Origin: Nitrospirota bacterium
GTDB lineage: Bacteria; Nitrospirota; Thermodesulfovibrionia; UBA6902
NCBI GenBank assembly: GCA_016215115.1
Contig: JACRLN010000028.1
Location: forward strand, 1-53,518
Length of the DNA stretch: 53,518 nt
Direction: 5' to 3'
Shown: positions 23,979-33,062 of the stretch, in pieces
Layout: the number at the start of each line of letters is the position of its first letter
Position numbering within the stretch: the stretch's first letter is position 1
Translations under genes and position numbers: made by a program
The notes under the pieces: model-generated
The model's database searches: none
What the model was told of the DNA's origin: nothing
The model's input: the letters and a program-made list of their open reading frames with translations, nothing else

Positions 23979-25148
23979 TTAGAACATCCTTGGACCGGCG
24001 GGCCTCGCATTTTCCTTTGGTTTCGCGAGAGATTCTACGATGAGCTCCTGTCCCTCACTTATTCCGCCTGAGACGAGTTCAGTATAATTGCCGTCACTGA
24101 TTCCTGTTTTTACAGGCACGCGTTTGGCTTTACCGTTCTCAAGTACCCAAACGCCGAGCCCCTTTCCCTTTTGCTGCCCCTGCGTCCTGCCTTTGTCTTT
24201 AGCGGCAGGGCTAAACCGTAAGGCCGCATTGGGTATCTTGAGAATGTCCTTTTTCCCTATCAAGACTATAGAGACATTCGCGGTCATGCCGGGTTTCAGT
24301 TTGAGGTCAGGATTACCCACCTTGATAACCACGTCATATGTAACCACATTCTGCACTATGGTGGGAGAATTTCGTAACTGTGACACCATCCCTTTAAAAG
24401 TAACATCAGGATAGGCGTCAACGGTAAATTCTACATCCTGTCCGACTGTTATATTTCCAATGTCCGCTTCATCTACGTTTGTATCAATCTGCATCTTCGT
24501 CAGATCCTGGGCAATAGTGAAAAGTGTGGGTGTCTGAAAGCTCGCGGCAACGGTCTGCCCGATATCCACATTCCTCGATATCACGACGCCGTCAACCGGA
24601 GAAAGTATCTTCGTGTATCCCAGGTTCGTCTCAGCAATCTTAAGCGCTGCCTCCGTTTGCGCGACCTGGGCTTTTGAAACACCCACCTGCGCCTTCGTAG
24701 TTTCATAATTGGTTCCCGCTGTATCAAGGTCGCTCCTGGCGATTAGGTTCTTTGAAAGTAATTCCTTATTCCTGTCCATCGTTCGCTTCGCGTCGACAAG
24801 TGTCGCTTCTGATTTCTCCAGGTTTGCTTTTGCTGAAAGAAGATTGGCCCTTGCCTGCGCCACCTGAGCCTCGAATGTTGCAGGATCTATCAGGGCAATC
24901 ACCTGCCCTTTTTTTACAGGAGAATTAAAATCAACATAGATATTTTTAATTGTGCCTGAAACCTGCGTCCCCACAAGTACTGTTGTTACAGCATTCACAG
25001 TGCCCGTTGCCGTGACGGTTGCAACGATGTCTCCCTTGACAGCTTTTTCAGTCCTGAAGTTAATCTCACTCTCCGTATTCCTGAATAAAAAGAACGCTGC
25101 CAAACCCAGCATTATAACGATCACAATACCTATCAATACCTTTTTCAT
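23979..25148 (-). CDS. MacA-like HlyD-family membrane fusion protein
   Basis: The 389-aa adaptor has an N-terminal anchor (about 4-22) and the MacA-type lipoyl start VTATGTVNAVTTVLVGTQVSGTIKNIYVDFNSPVKKGQVIA. It also has a coiled-coil hairpin (about 90-175), the second lipoyl half SPVDGVVISRNVDIGQTVAASFQTPTLFTIA and a beta-barrel plus membrane-proximal region. It bridges the MacB-type pump and TolC. It overlaps the tolC-like gene upstream by 4 bases and directly precedes the ATPase gene. Confidence 0.93.
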   Translation of the reverse strand: MKKVLIGIVIVIMLGLAAFFLFRNTESEINFRTEKAVKGDIVATVTATGTVNAVTTVLVGTQVSGTIKNIYVDFNSPVKKGQVIALIDPATFEAQVAQARANLLSAKANLEKSEATLVDAKRTMDRNKELLSKNLIARSDLDTAGTNYETTKAQVGVSKAQVAQTEAALKIAETNLGYTKILSPVDGVVISRNVDIGQTVAASFQTPTLFTIAQDLTKMQIDTNVDEADIGNITVGQDVEFTVDAYPDVTFKGMVSQLRNSPTIVQNVVTYDVVIKVGNPDLKLKPGMTANVSIVLIGKKDILKIPNAALRFSPAAKDKGRTQGQQKGKGLGVWVLENGKAKRVPVKTGISDGNYTELVSGGISEGQELIVESLAKPKENARPAGPRMF

Positions 25149-26440
25149 CTTACCCCCAACGCTTTCTGAAGGCTTGCCTCTGCGATCTTATAGTCGTAAA
25201 GCGCCTGGTTGTAAGCCGTCTTTGCATTAATCAATGACACCTCGGCATCTGTAACCTCAATTGGGTTGCCCACACCTGCGGCATACCTGCCGTTTGCTAT
25301 ATCGAGGTTTTCTTCAGCCTGTTTCACATTGAGTCCCGCAGTATAAATCTTCTCCTCTGCCTGCTGCAGGTTCAGATACGATTGCTGGACATCAAGGAGA
25401 ACACCCTGCCTTAATGTCTCTTCATTTGCCCTGATTACGTTCAGGTTTGCCTTTGCCTCTTCCACCTGATATTTGGTAAGGAATCCGCTGAACAGGGGAA
25501 ACGATAAGGTGGCCCCTGCGGTCCATCCGTGATCGAGGGGGAACTTCTCTCCCGACCAGTTATACGATGCATTGCCTGAGAGGGAGGGATAATAATTTTT
25601 TACGGCAAGTTCGATAGAGCTTTCTGTCGCCTGTCTTTTTAAAATGAGAGACTTGAGGTCTGGTCTGTTTGCGTATGCCGTCTCGAGGGCTTTATCGAAT
25701 GTAACTTCATATTTTAAAAAATTAAGATTGTCTTCGATTTCGTATTCAGGCGCATCAGGCACGCCCATTGCGTTATTCAGTACCACCCTGGATATCTTCA
25801 AAGAATTTTCGGCAGTGATCAGATTCAGCTTTGCATTGCCGAGGTCCACTTGCGCCTTCGTGACATCGAACCTGGGTTTTGTTCCTGCTTCAAAAAATCC
25901 TTTAGCCTGCTCCAGGTGCAGTTGGAACTGTTTTACAGACTCGGCGGCAACGGCCACGTTCCTGTTTGCCGCCAATGCTCCGTAGTATGCCTGCTTAACA
26001 TTAAAGATAGTTAGTTCCGACACATTCTCCAGGTCCGAGCGGGAAGAATCAAGATTGAAGTTCTGGATCTTCACCTGTGTCGCTGTCCTGCCGAAGTCAT
26101 AGATGTTCTGGCTCAGCGAGGCACTGCTTGAGTATTGATCAAAATTGCCGGAAGAAGTTCTTGTGGAGCTGTTGCTCGCAGTACCTGACAGCGGAGATAT
26201 TCTGCTGTACCCTGCTGACAGGTTTATCTGGGGATAATAATTTGCCTGTGACTGGCCCACCCTGCTCCGGCTTGCATCAACGGTGCTTGTTGCAGCAAGA
26301 ATGTTCGGCTGCCGTATCAGGCTGATTTCAATGCACCGCTGCAGGCTAAGCGTCTCACCCTTCTTTATGATTTCATCTGCACCAACATCGGATATGGATA
26401 TAAATATTAATAATAAAATGAGGGCCGCGACCCTTTGCAT
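25145..26440 (-). CDS. TolC-family outer-membrane efflux protein (second copy)
   Basis: The 431-aa protein has a signal peptide (MQRVAALILLLIFISISDVGA) and two OEP repeats of about 190 aa each with coiled-coil helices, as in TolC. The start is the ATG at 26440, preceded by AGGAGG about 7 bases upstream; an upstream frame into the RND gene has no such signal. It sits between the RND pump and the macA-like gene, with which it overlaps by 4 bases, so it could serve either pump. Confidence 0.92.
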   Translation of the reverse strand: MQRVAALILLLIFISISDVGADEIIKKGETLSLQRCIEISLIRQPNILAATSTVDASRSRVGQSQANYYPQINLSAGYSRISPLSGTASNSSTRTSSGNFDQYSSSASLSQNIYDFGRTATQVKIQNFNLDSSRSDLENVSELTIFNVKQAYYGALAANRNVAVAAESVKQFQLHLEQAKGFFEAGTKPRFDVTKAQVDLGNAKLNLITAENSLKISRVVLNNAMGVPDAPEYEIEDNLNFLKYEVTFDKALETAYANRPDLKSLILKRQATESSIELAVKNYYPSLSGNASYNWSGEKFPLDHGWTAGATLSFPLFSGFLTKYQVEEAKANLNVIRANEETLRQGVLLDVQQSYLNLQQAEEKIYTAGLNVKQAEENLDIANGRYAAGVGNPIEVTDAEVSLINAKTAYNQALYDYKIAEASLQKALGVR

Positions 26441-26477
26441 AATAAACCTCCTGAAGAAAGTATTTCTATCTGAAAAT

Positions 26478-29400
26478 CTAAACCTCTGCATGTCCTTCTC
26501 TGCGTCTCTCCCTGCGCGCCTTCAGGCGTTGAGTGATTTTCTCCTGGAACTTGTCCATGTAGTAATAAACCACCGGGGTAATGTAAAGCGTCAGAAGCTG
26601 GGAGACGATAAGACCTCCGACAACCGCCAGGCCGAGAGAACGGCGTGAATCCGCTCCTGCGCCAAACCCTATGGCTATCGGCAGGGTGCCCATAAGGGCC
26701 GCCATGGTGGTCATCATGATCGGCCTGAAACGGACGATCGCCCCTTCGTAGATCGCGTCAAGGGGGCTCTTGTGTCCCTGCCTCTCCGCTTCAAGGGCAA
26801 AGTCTATCATCATGATGGCATTCTTCTTCACAATACCGACCAGCATGATGATCCCGACAAAGGAGTACAGGTTCAGGTCTTTGCCGAAGATGAGCAGTGT
26901 TATGAGGGCCCCGAATCCCGCGGCCGGCAGACCCGAAAGGATGGTCAGCGGATGGATATAGCTTTCATAAAGGATGCCGAGTACGATATATATCACAACA
27001 ATTGCGAGAATCAGGAGCATGGCCAGCCCTTTGGTGGAAGCCTGATAGACCTGCGCAGTCCCCTGAAATCCCGTAGTAATTGATGCCGGCATGGACTTGG
27101 CCTCTTTCTCTATTGCCTTGACTGCATCACCCAGCGGTGTGCCTGGCTTGAGATTGAAGGAAATAGTGACAGCGGTGATCTGCCCCAGGTGGTTTACTGA
27201 CAGCGGACCCAGCCCCCTGGTGATCTTTGCCAGAGAAGATAGCGGCACAAGCTGTCCGGTATTGGCGCGGACATAGAGCATTCCCAGCGCCGATGGGTCC
27301 ATCTGGAACTGCGGCTCCAGCTCCATTACAACTCTGTACTGGTTCGCCGGGGAATAAATGGTAGAGACCTGCCGGGAGCCATAGGCAGAGTAAAGCGAGT
27401 CCTCGATCTGCTGGGCGGTGATTCCCAGTGCAGAGGCCCGGTCACGGTCAATGTCCAGGTTCACCTGCGGGTTCTTCATCTGCAGGTCGCTGGTCACGTC
27501 CTGGATCATGGACAGCCCGCGCAGTTTTGCCTCGAAGGCAGCGGCATTGGCATACAGTTCGTCGGTTTCCGGGCTCTGCAGGACAAACTGGTACTGGGCC
27601 TTGGAAAGTGTCGCCTCCAGTCGAATTGGCGGCGGGTTCTGCATAAACATCACAATGCCGGGGACTCCCATGACCTTCGGCCTGAGTTCCTGTATGATCT
27701 GATCGGCATTGAGCTTGCGCTCCTTGCGGGGTTTGAGCTTTAAAAACATAAAGCCGCCGTTTGATGCCACCCGCGAGCCTCCCGCGCCGACGAAGGACAT
27801 GAAGGATTCTATGTTGGGGTCCTGAAATACGATATCTACAAGCTGCTGCTGGTGCCTCTTCATTTCTTCAAATGATATCCCCTGCGCTCCTTCGGTAATA
27901 GCGAAGATCCCTCCGATGTCATCCGACGGGAGCAGGCCCGTAGGCATTACGGTAAAGAGCCAGACCGTCGCAACCGTCATAACAAAGGTAACCGTCATGG
28001 TTGTGCGGCGGTAGCGGAGAACCACCTTAAGCGTCCGCTCATAGATGTTTCGCATTCCGTCAAAGAACTTCTCCATCAGGTTGTAAAGCCGACCGTGTTT
28101 GACTTCGGCGTAAGGCCTCAGGAAACGGCTGCTGAGCATGGGCGTCAGCGTCAGTGAAACTGCCCCTGAGATAAGGATCGCAAACGTTATTGTCACGGCG
28201 AACTCATGGAGCATCCTGCCGAGCATTCCCGCCATAAAGAGGACGGGGATAAAAACCGCCACGAGGGACGTAGTCATGGAGATGATAGTGAACCCGATCT
28301 CCTTTGAGCCCCTGAACGCCGCGTCCATAGGCTTCTCGCCCTGCTCCATATGGCGGACGATGTTTTCAAGCATCACGATGGCGTCATCAACCACAAAGCC
28401 TACCGACAGGGTGAGCGCCATAAGTGTGATATTATTGACCGAGAACCCAAGGACATACATTGCCGCAAATGTACCGATAATGGAAAGCGGCAGTGCAAGG
28501 CTTGGGATGACCGTTGCCGAGACGTTGCGCAGAAAAAGGAATATCACCAGTATAACGAGCGCTATCGTGAGCAACAGGGTGAACTTCACATCCGTAACTG
28601 ACGCCCGGATCGAATCCGAACGGTCAAAAAGCAGGTTAAGCTGAACAGACGAAGGTATCTGACTGCGGAAGACGGGGATCTGCTTCCTTATGTTGTCCAC
28701 GACCTCGATAGTGTTCGTCCCCGGCTGACGCTGGATCGCCAGGACTACAGCGCGCTGCGATCTGCCCCCGGCATTGTACCAGGCAGCGATCTTGTCATTC
28801 TCCACGCTGTCCGTCACATTTGCAAGGTCCTGCAGACGCACCGGCGAACCGTTCCGGTAAGCTACGATCATCGACCTGAACGCCTCTGCGTTGTAGAGTT
28901 GACCGCTCGCCTGAATGGTGAAAGCCTGTCTGTCTCCCTGAAGCCCTCCTGTCGGCAGATTCACGTTGGATAGTGCCAGTGCTGCCGCAACTTCATCGAT
29001 GCCGATCTTCCGGCTCGCCAGGGCCCGCGGGTCGAGCTGCACCCGCACTGCATATTTCTGTGCTCCGTAGACCAGCACCTGCGCCACGCCTTTGATCATG
29101 GAGATGCGCGGAGAAATAATAGTGTCAGCGTACTCGTTTACCTGCGAAAGAGGCATTGTCGTCGAGCTCAGCGACAGGTAAAAGATCGGCGAGTCTGCGG
29201 GGTTGACCTTCTGATATGACGGAGGATTCGGCATGTCCTGTGGGAGCTGGCGGGCCGCCTTCGAGATGGCTGCCTGCACGTCCTGGGCAGCGGCATCGAT
29301 GCTGCGCTCCAGAGAGAACTGCAGGGTAATGATCGATATCCCCTGCCCGTTGGTAGAGGTCATGGAATCAACGCCTGCTATAGTGGAGAACTGGCGCTCA

Positions 29401-29600
29401 AGCGGAGTCGCCACTGCGCTCGCCATCGTTTCCGGGCTTGCGCCGGGTAGGTTGGCGGTCACCTGAATAGTCGGGAAATCGATGTTCGGAAGGTCGTTGA
29501 CTGGAAGTATCTGATAAGCAAAGACCCCGAAGATCATCACAGCGAGCATGACGAGACTGGTCATGATCGGACGTTTTATGAAGATATCCGAAATATTCAT
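26478..29600 (-). CDS. RND multidrug efflux permease (MdtB/MdtC-like)
   Basis: The 1040-aa inner-membrane pump has the RND layout of 12 membrane helices and two large periplasmic loops. The N-terminal third is close to MdtC (e.g. NLPGASPETMASAVATPLERQF, RDVQAAI-type motif, KVNPADSPIFYL). The proton-relay aspartates are present in helix 4 (GFVVDDAIVMLEN). It should form a trimer that exports drugs, bile salts or metal-linked compounds. Its adaptor gene lies 108 bases upstream and a tolC-like gene 37 bases downstream. Confidence 0.96.
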   Translation of the reverse strand: MNISDIFIKRPIMTSLVMLAVMIFGVFAYQILPVNDLPNIDFPTIQVTANLPGASPETMASAVATPLERQFSTIAGVDSMTSTNGQGISIITLQFSLERSIDAAAQDVQAAISKAARQLPQDMPNPPSYQKVNPADSPIFYLSLSSTTMPLSQVNEYADTIISPRISMIKGVAQVLVYGAQKYAVRVQLDPRALASRKIGIDEVAAALALSNVNLPTGGLQGDRQAFTIQASGQLYNAEAFRSMIVAYRNGSPVRLQDLANVTDSVENDKIAAWYNAGGRSQRAVVLAIQRQPGTNTIEVVDNIRKQIPVFRSQIPSSVQLNLLFDRSDSIRASVTDVKFTLLLTIALVILVIFLFLRNVSATVIPSLALPLSIIGTFAAMYVLGFSVNNITLMALTLSVGFVVDDAIVMLENIVRHMEQGEKPMDAAFRGSKEIGFTIISMTTSLVAVFIPVLFMAGMLGRMLHEFAVTITFAILISGAVSLTLTPMLSSRFLRPYAEVKHGRLYNLMEKFFDGMRNIYERTLKVVLRYRRTTMTVTFVMTVATVWLFTVMPTGLLPSDDIGGIFAITEGAQGISFEEMKRHQQQLVDIVFQDPNIESFMSFVGAGGSRVASNGGFMFLKLKPRKERKLNADQIIQELRPKVMGVPGIVMFMQNPPPIRLEATLSKAQYQFVLQSPETDELYANAAAFEAKLRGLSMIQDVTSDLQMKNPQVNLDIDRDRASALGITAQQIEDSLYSAYGSRQVSTIYSPANQYRVVMELEPQFQMDPSALGMLYVRANTGQLVPLSSLAKITRGLGPLSVNHLGQITAVTISFNLKPGTPLGDAVKAIEKEAKSMPASITTGFQGTAQVYQASTKGLAMLLILAIVVIYIVLGILYESYIHPLTILSGLPAAGFGALITLLIFGKDLNLYSFVGIIMLVGIVKKNAIMMIDFALEAERQGHKSPLDAIYEGAIVRFRPIMMTTMAALMGTLPIAIGFGAGADSRRSLGLAVVGGLIVSQLLTLYITPVVYYYMDKFQEKITQRLKARRERRREGHAEV

Positions 29601-29654
29601 TATTATTTATCCAAAAACGTATTTACAATTAATAAACGTAATACGTAAACCACA

Positions 29655-29735
29655 AACTTTAAAGGATTATGGATTAGGGGTTAAGGATCGGTGTTTTCCT
29701 GATCTCTACTACTTAATCCCTACCCCCTGATCCAT
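29655..29735. repeat. Tandem repeat of GGATTA/GATCC words across the end of the RND adaptor gene
   Basis: Words of the type GGATTATGGATTAGGGGTTAAGGATC and an inverted set (TTAATCCCTACCCCCTGATCC) flank a short gap. The right part encodes the last residues of the adaptor (MDQGVGIK, then stop). Confidence 0.55.
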
Positions 29736-30857
29736 ATTTTTTATCTCCACCTTCGCCCCAGGCATAAGCCGTATCTGGCCGTCGGTTACTACCTGCTCTC
29801 CAGAAATCAGTCCACTTTCGATAACAATCATATCTTCGTATGTGATGCCGACGTTAACCGGACGAAGCTCTGCTGAGCCTTCCTTCACAACAAAAACGAA
29901 CTGCCCCTTCTGTCCTGTCTGCACAGCCTGGGAAGGCACTACAATAGCATCGGGCTGTGTTTTTAGGGTCATTATTACATTTACAAATTGTCCCGGCCAC
30001 AGTCTTTTATTTTTATTTGTAAAAGATGCCTTCAGCTTGATGGTCCCTGTTGCAATATCCACTGCGTTGTCTATAAAAGTTAGCACGCCTTCTTCCGGAT
30101 CTTTCTCAGCATTTGATAAGATTGCTTCGACCTTGAGTTTCCCTCCTGATACATATTTTCTTATTTCTGAAAGATCCTGTCCCGGGACAGAGAAGTTCAC
30201 ATACACAGGTTGAATCTGGTTTATAACCACCATCGACAAGTCATTCGCCTTGATCAGATTACCTTCATTAGTGATGAGATTCCCTGTCCGGCCAGTGAGG
30301 GGAGAATAAATATAGCAGTATTTGAGCTGCAGCTGCGCATTTTCAACAGCAGCCTTGGACGCGTTTACTACAGCTTCCAGGGCAGCGGCGGTGGTGCGGA
30401 TCTGATCATACTGCTCCTGGGCTACATAGCCTTTTTTCACAAGCTCCGCGTAGCGGTTAACTTCCACACGGGCATTTTCGAGCTGTGCATGGTCCTTAGC
30501 AAGGTTTGCTTCCATTTGCTTCAGAGCAGCATCGTACGGGCGGGGATCAATAGTGAAAAGGAGATCTCCTTTGTTCACGTCCTGACCTTCCTTAAAATGG
30601 ACGCGCATAAGCACTCCCCCTACCTGGGATTTAATCCCCACCGTTGAATAGGTTTCCACATTGCCTATGGCGCGGATCTGCACAGGTACGGATTTACCGG
30701 CTACGGTAGCGACCGTTACCGGCACAGGGGGTGCCTTTACAGGCTGCTTTGACTTATTATCCGAACATGCCGGGAGAAACAGAAAACAGTAAACAGTAAG
30801 CAGTAAGCAGTAAGCAGTAAGCAGTAAGCGTTTAGAAATTAATGTATTATTCCGCAT
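29709..30857 (-). CDS. RND efflux membrane fusion lipoprotein (MdtA/AcrA-like)
   Basis: The 382-aa adaptor has a lipoprotein signal peptide (lipobox LPAC, Cys at about 31). Lipoyl motifs (GVLMRVHFKEGQDVNKGDLLFTIDPRPYDAAL), an alpha-hairpin (about 100-165) and the YIYSPLTGRTGNLITNEGNLIKAND half-motif follow. It partners the MdtC-like pump. The hydrophobic core of its signal peptide (LLLTAYCLLLTVYC) is encoded by a tandem CAGTAAG heptamer repeat, and its C-terminal tail also comes from repeat sequence. Confidence 0.93.
   Translation of the reverse strand: MRNNTLISKRLLLTAYCLLLTVYCFLFLPACSDNKSKQPVKAPPVPVTVATVAGKSVPVQIRAIGNVETYSTVGIKSQVGGVLMRVHFKEGQDVNKGDLLFTIDPRPYDAALKQMEANLAKDHAQLENARVEVNRYAELVKKGYVAQEQYDQIRTTAAALEAVVNASKAAVENAQLQLKYCYIYSPLTGRTGNLITNEGNLIKANDLSMVVINQIQPVYVNFSVPGQDLSEIRKYVSGGKLKVEAILSNAEKDPEEGVLTFIDNAVDIATGTIKLKASFTNKNKRLWPGQFVNVIMTLKTQPDAIVVPSQAVQTGQKGQFVFVVKEGSAELRPVNVGITYEDMIVIESGLISGEQVVTDGQIRLMPGAKVEIKNMDQGVGIK
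30784..30829. repeat. Coding heptamer repeat (CAGTAAG units) in the adaptor signal peptide
   Basis: Six or so CAGTAAG/CAGTAAA units. On the minus strand three heptamers equal seven codons, so the peptide itself repeats with period 7 residues (LLLTAYC, LLLTVYC). Confidence 0.85.
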
Positions 30858-30940
30858 TTTTGTGAATATCTCCTTTTTCCCTGCGTCATTCTGAAATTAA
30901 TACAAAAACATTAAGTAAGTTGGCATAGTCATTTATTGTT

Positions 30941-31032
30941 GTCATTCCCGCGAAGGCGGGAATCTAATTCCCTTATCTGGTTCCCTGCGTTCGCGAGGGC
31001 GATGTCTGGATTCCTGCTTTCGCAGGAATGAC
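30941..31032. repeat. Paired dRS3-like element
   Basis: Left unit ATTCCC-N8-GGGAAT at 30944-30963; right unit GGATTCCTGC...GCAGGAATGAC. It separates the first tolC-like gene from the RND adaptor gene. Confidence 0.75.
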
Positions 31033-31060
31033 GGTAGTCGAGGCGCTGCCTTGACCCTGC

Positions 31061-32371
31061 TTACCGCCTCCTGACTACTGTTTTTAATAACGTTCCCGTT
31101 GCGCGTTTTAATTGTAAAATCGCAAACTGATAATCATATTCTGCATTGGCAAGTTGTCGTTCTGAAGTAACAAGCAGGGTATTTGCATCCATGACATCCA
31201 GGCTGTTTGCAAGGCCGAATTCAAATTGCTTTGACACGGCATTGTAATTATCGGCGGCATACGTTGCCTCTGCCTGGAGTTTTTCAAGAATTCCCGAAAT
31301 CGTTATCAGATTCAGATAAGCATTTTCAACCTCAACATTGATTGATTTATATAAATCCGCCAATCTGTAGTCTGCCTGCCTGAACCTTGCTCCCGCCTCC
31401 CTTACCTCCGCCTTCCTTAAGCCTCCCTCAAAAAAAGGGAAATTAAGTTTTATGCCACCGTAAATACTTTCGTTATTTGTAAAAGCCGCAGAGGGATGGT
31501 CTTCATTTCTGACGTAAACACCCTCCACAGAAACGTCCGGCCAATATGAGCCTTTTGTATATTTAATCTGTTCTCCCGCAATCTTTCTCTGGATCTCGAC
31601 TGATTTTATCTCGCTCCTTTCCGACAAAGCTGTTTGCTTGAGACCATCGAGTGTCGTTGTTGATATTGCTGACTGCTGACTGCTGACTGCTGATGGCTGA
31701 TCTTCTTTTAAATCGTAATCACCGCGGATGCCGACAGTGCGTGCAAGAACTGTCTTTGCAAGCTTAAGATTGTTTTCAGCCTTTAACAAATCCGACTGAG
31801 CGCCTGAAAGCTCCGCCTCTGCCCTCAAAAGCACCGTCTTTGTTATTTCTCCCACTTTAAGTCTGATTTTTGCTGCATCTCTGTATTTTGTCAGTCTCTC
31901 AACATTTGCATTTGCTATTTCCAGAGCCTTTTTTGCTTTTAATACATCAAAATATGCAGAAGCAACATTCAGGAGATACCCTTCTTTCACACTGTCGAGG
32001 TCAACCTTGCTTTTTACAATGGACTCTTTTGCGATTCCGAGCGCAGTCAATTCCTTGCCACTCGTGGATAAAGACTGGTTTAGGCTCAACCCCCAGGACG
32101 TGCTGTTGTCCGGCTGTATTACAAGAAGGTCCGCTGTCTTTTCCCTGCTGTAGTCCCTGTAACTTCCAAAAGCTGAGAGTTTCGGGAAAAGCACCGCCAT
32201 GGCCCTGTCTTTTTCACGTTCAGATATATATATGTCTTCTTCCGCTATCTTGATTGTCTCGCTTCTTGCAAGGGCAATTTTATAAAGGTCGTCGAGGGAA
32301 TATTCTTCCGCAAACGCAGTAAATGGGATAAGGTTCAGAAAAAAGGATAAAATTAATATTACTCTTTTCAT
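31061..32371 (-). CDS. TolC-family outer-membrane efflux protein (first copy)
   Basis: The 436-aa protein has a signal peptide (MKRVILILSFFLNLIPFTAFA) and two OEP domains of TolC type. I chose the ATG at 32371, preceded by AAGGATG; nine further codons upstream lack a ribosome binding site. A 12-residue Ser/Gln/Ala-rich segment (PSAVSSQQSAIS) in the loop between the two halves is encoded by a GACTGCT heptamer repeat. It is first after tetR and probably forms the outer-membrane channel of the RND pump downstream. Confidence 0.92.
   Translation of the reverse strand: MKRVILILSFFLNLIPFTAFAEEYSLDDLYKIALARSETIKIAEEDIYISEREKDRAMAVLFPKLSAFGSYRDYSREKTADLLVIQPDNSTSWGLSLNQSLSTSGKELTALGIAKESIVKSKVDLDSVKEGYLLNVASAYFDVLKAKKALEIANANVERLTKYRDAAKIRLKVGEITKTVLLRAEAELSGAQSDLLKAENNLKLAKTVLARTVGIRGDYDLKEDQPSAVSSQQSAISTTTLDGLKQTALSERSEIKSVEIQRKIAGEQIKYTKGSYWPDVSVEGVYVRNEDHPSAAFTNNESIYGGIKLNFPFFEGGLRKAEVREAGARFRQADYRLADLYKSINVEVENAYLNLITISGILEKLQAEATYAADNYNAVSKQFEFGLANSLDVMDANTLLVTSERQLANAEYDYQFAILQLKRATGTLLKTVVRRR
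31666..31700. repeat. Coding heptamer repeat (GACTGCT units) inside the tolC-like gene
   Basis: Four GACTGCT-like units plus a degenerate GATGGCT. They are translated as PSAVSSQQSAIS on the minus strand without disturbing the frame. Confidence 0.8.
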
Positions 32372-32417
32372 CTTGCATCCTTTCTGATATAAATTCAATT
32401 ATATCTGATGGCATCCT

Positions 32418-32999
32418 TTATTCAGGATGCTTTCTTATTCCATTAGTGATTAGTTGAAAAAGGGAATCACTCATTTTTTTTACTTCACCGATTCCAAATA
32501 TTAATTTTAATAATACAGCGCCCCTGATACTTGCAAAAATCATAGCCGCCGTATCCTTGATGTTCATGGGTCTGAAAATCCCTCTTTTAGTACCTGCAAT
32601 AAGTATATCAGCTATTATCTTGTGCTGTGCCTTAAAAAAATTTCTCCTGAGCGGCTGAAGGAACGGGAGGTTGAATTCTTTAAAAAACATGGAAATCATC
32701 TGTCTCTTCTGAAAAGAATACTCAAGATTCAATGTAATATACTTCTTCAAAGCTTCAGCAGGGTCTTCATCAGGCAAGTTTTTGATCTGTTCATCAAAAT
32801 CTTTTGTCTGGTCCTTGATAAGTTCCAGACATAGATCTTCCTTGCTTTTGAATCTCAGGTAAAGCGCTCCGACGCTTAAGCCGGAATCCCGGGCAATCTC
32901 CGACATTTTTGTCTCCGAGTAGCCTTTGGAGGAAAACAGATCAAGGGCGGATTGCAGCACCTTTGATTTTGAAACTTTATTGAATGAACGATGGTTCAT
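32418..32999 (-). CDS. TetR-family transcriptional regulator
   Basis: The 193-aa protein has an N-terminal TetR helix-turn-helix (about 8-55; ALDLFSSKGYSETKMSEIARDSGLSVGALYLRFKSKEDL) and an all-helical ligand-binding C-terminal domain. It precedes the tolC-like gene by 46 bases in the same direction and probably represses the efflux operon and itself: a palindrome overlaps its start codon and a promoter sits just upstream. The inducer is unknown. No ribosome binding site is seen before the ATG. Confidence 0.92.
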   Translation of the reverse strand: MNHRSFNKVSKSKVLQSALDLFSSKGYSETKMSEIARDSGLSVGALYLRFKSKEDLCLELIKDQTKDFDEQIKNLPDEDPAEALKKYITLNLEYSFQKRQMISMFFKEFNLPFLQPLRRNFFKAQHKIIADILIAGTKRGIFRPMNIKDTAAMIFASIRGAVLLKLIFGIGEVKKMSDSLFQLITNGIRKHPE

Positions 33000-33016
33000 A
33001 TGAATTACCGTTCATT
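32983..33016. promoter_or_regulatory. Probable TetR operator overlapping the tetR start codon
   Basis: AATGAACG (32983-32990) and CGTTCATT (33009-33016) are perfect inverted half-sites. Between them GGTTCAT pairs with the left half to give ATGAACG-AT-GGTTCAT, the usual TetR operator shape. The site covers the start codon and reaches the -10 element. Confidence 0.6.
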
Positions 33017-33042
33017 TTATAATTACATGATGGAATTGTCAA
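33014..33042 (-). promoter_or_regulatory. Predicted promoter of tetR and the efflux operon
   Basis: TTGACA (complement of 33037-33042) and TAAAAT (complement of 33014-33019) with a 17-base spacer. The -10 overlaps the operator half-site, so binding would block transcription. Confidence 0.6.
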
Positions 33043-33062
33043 GGGAGCGGGTTAAATTCTAT

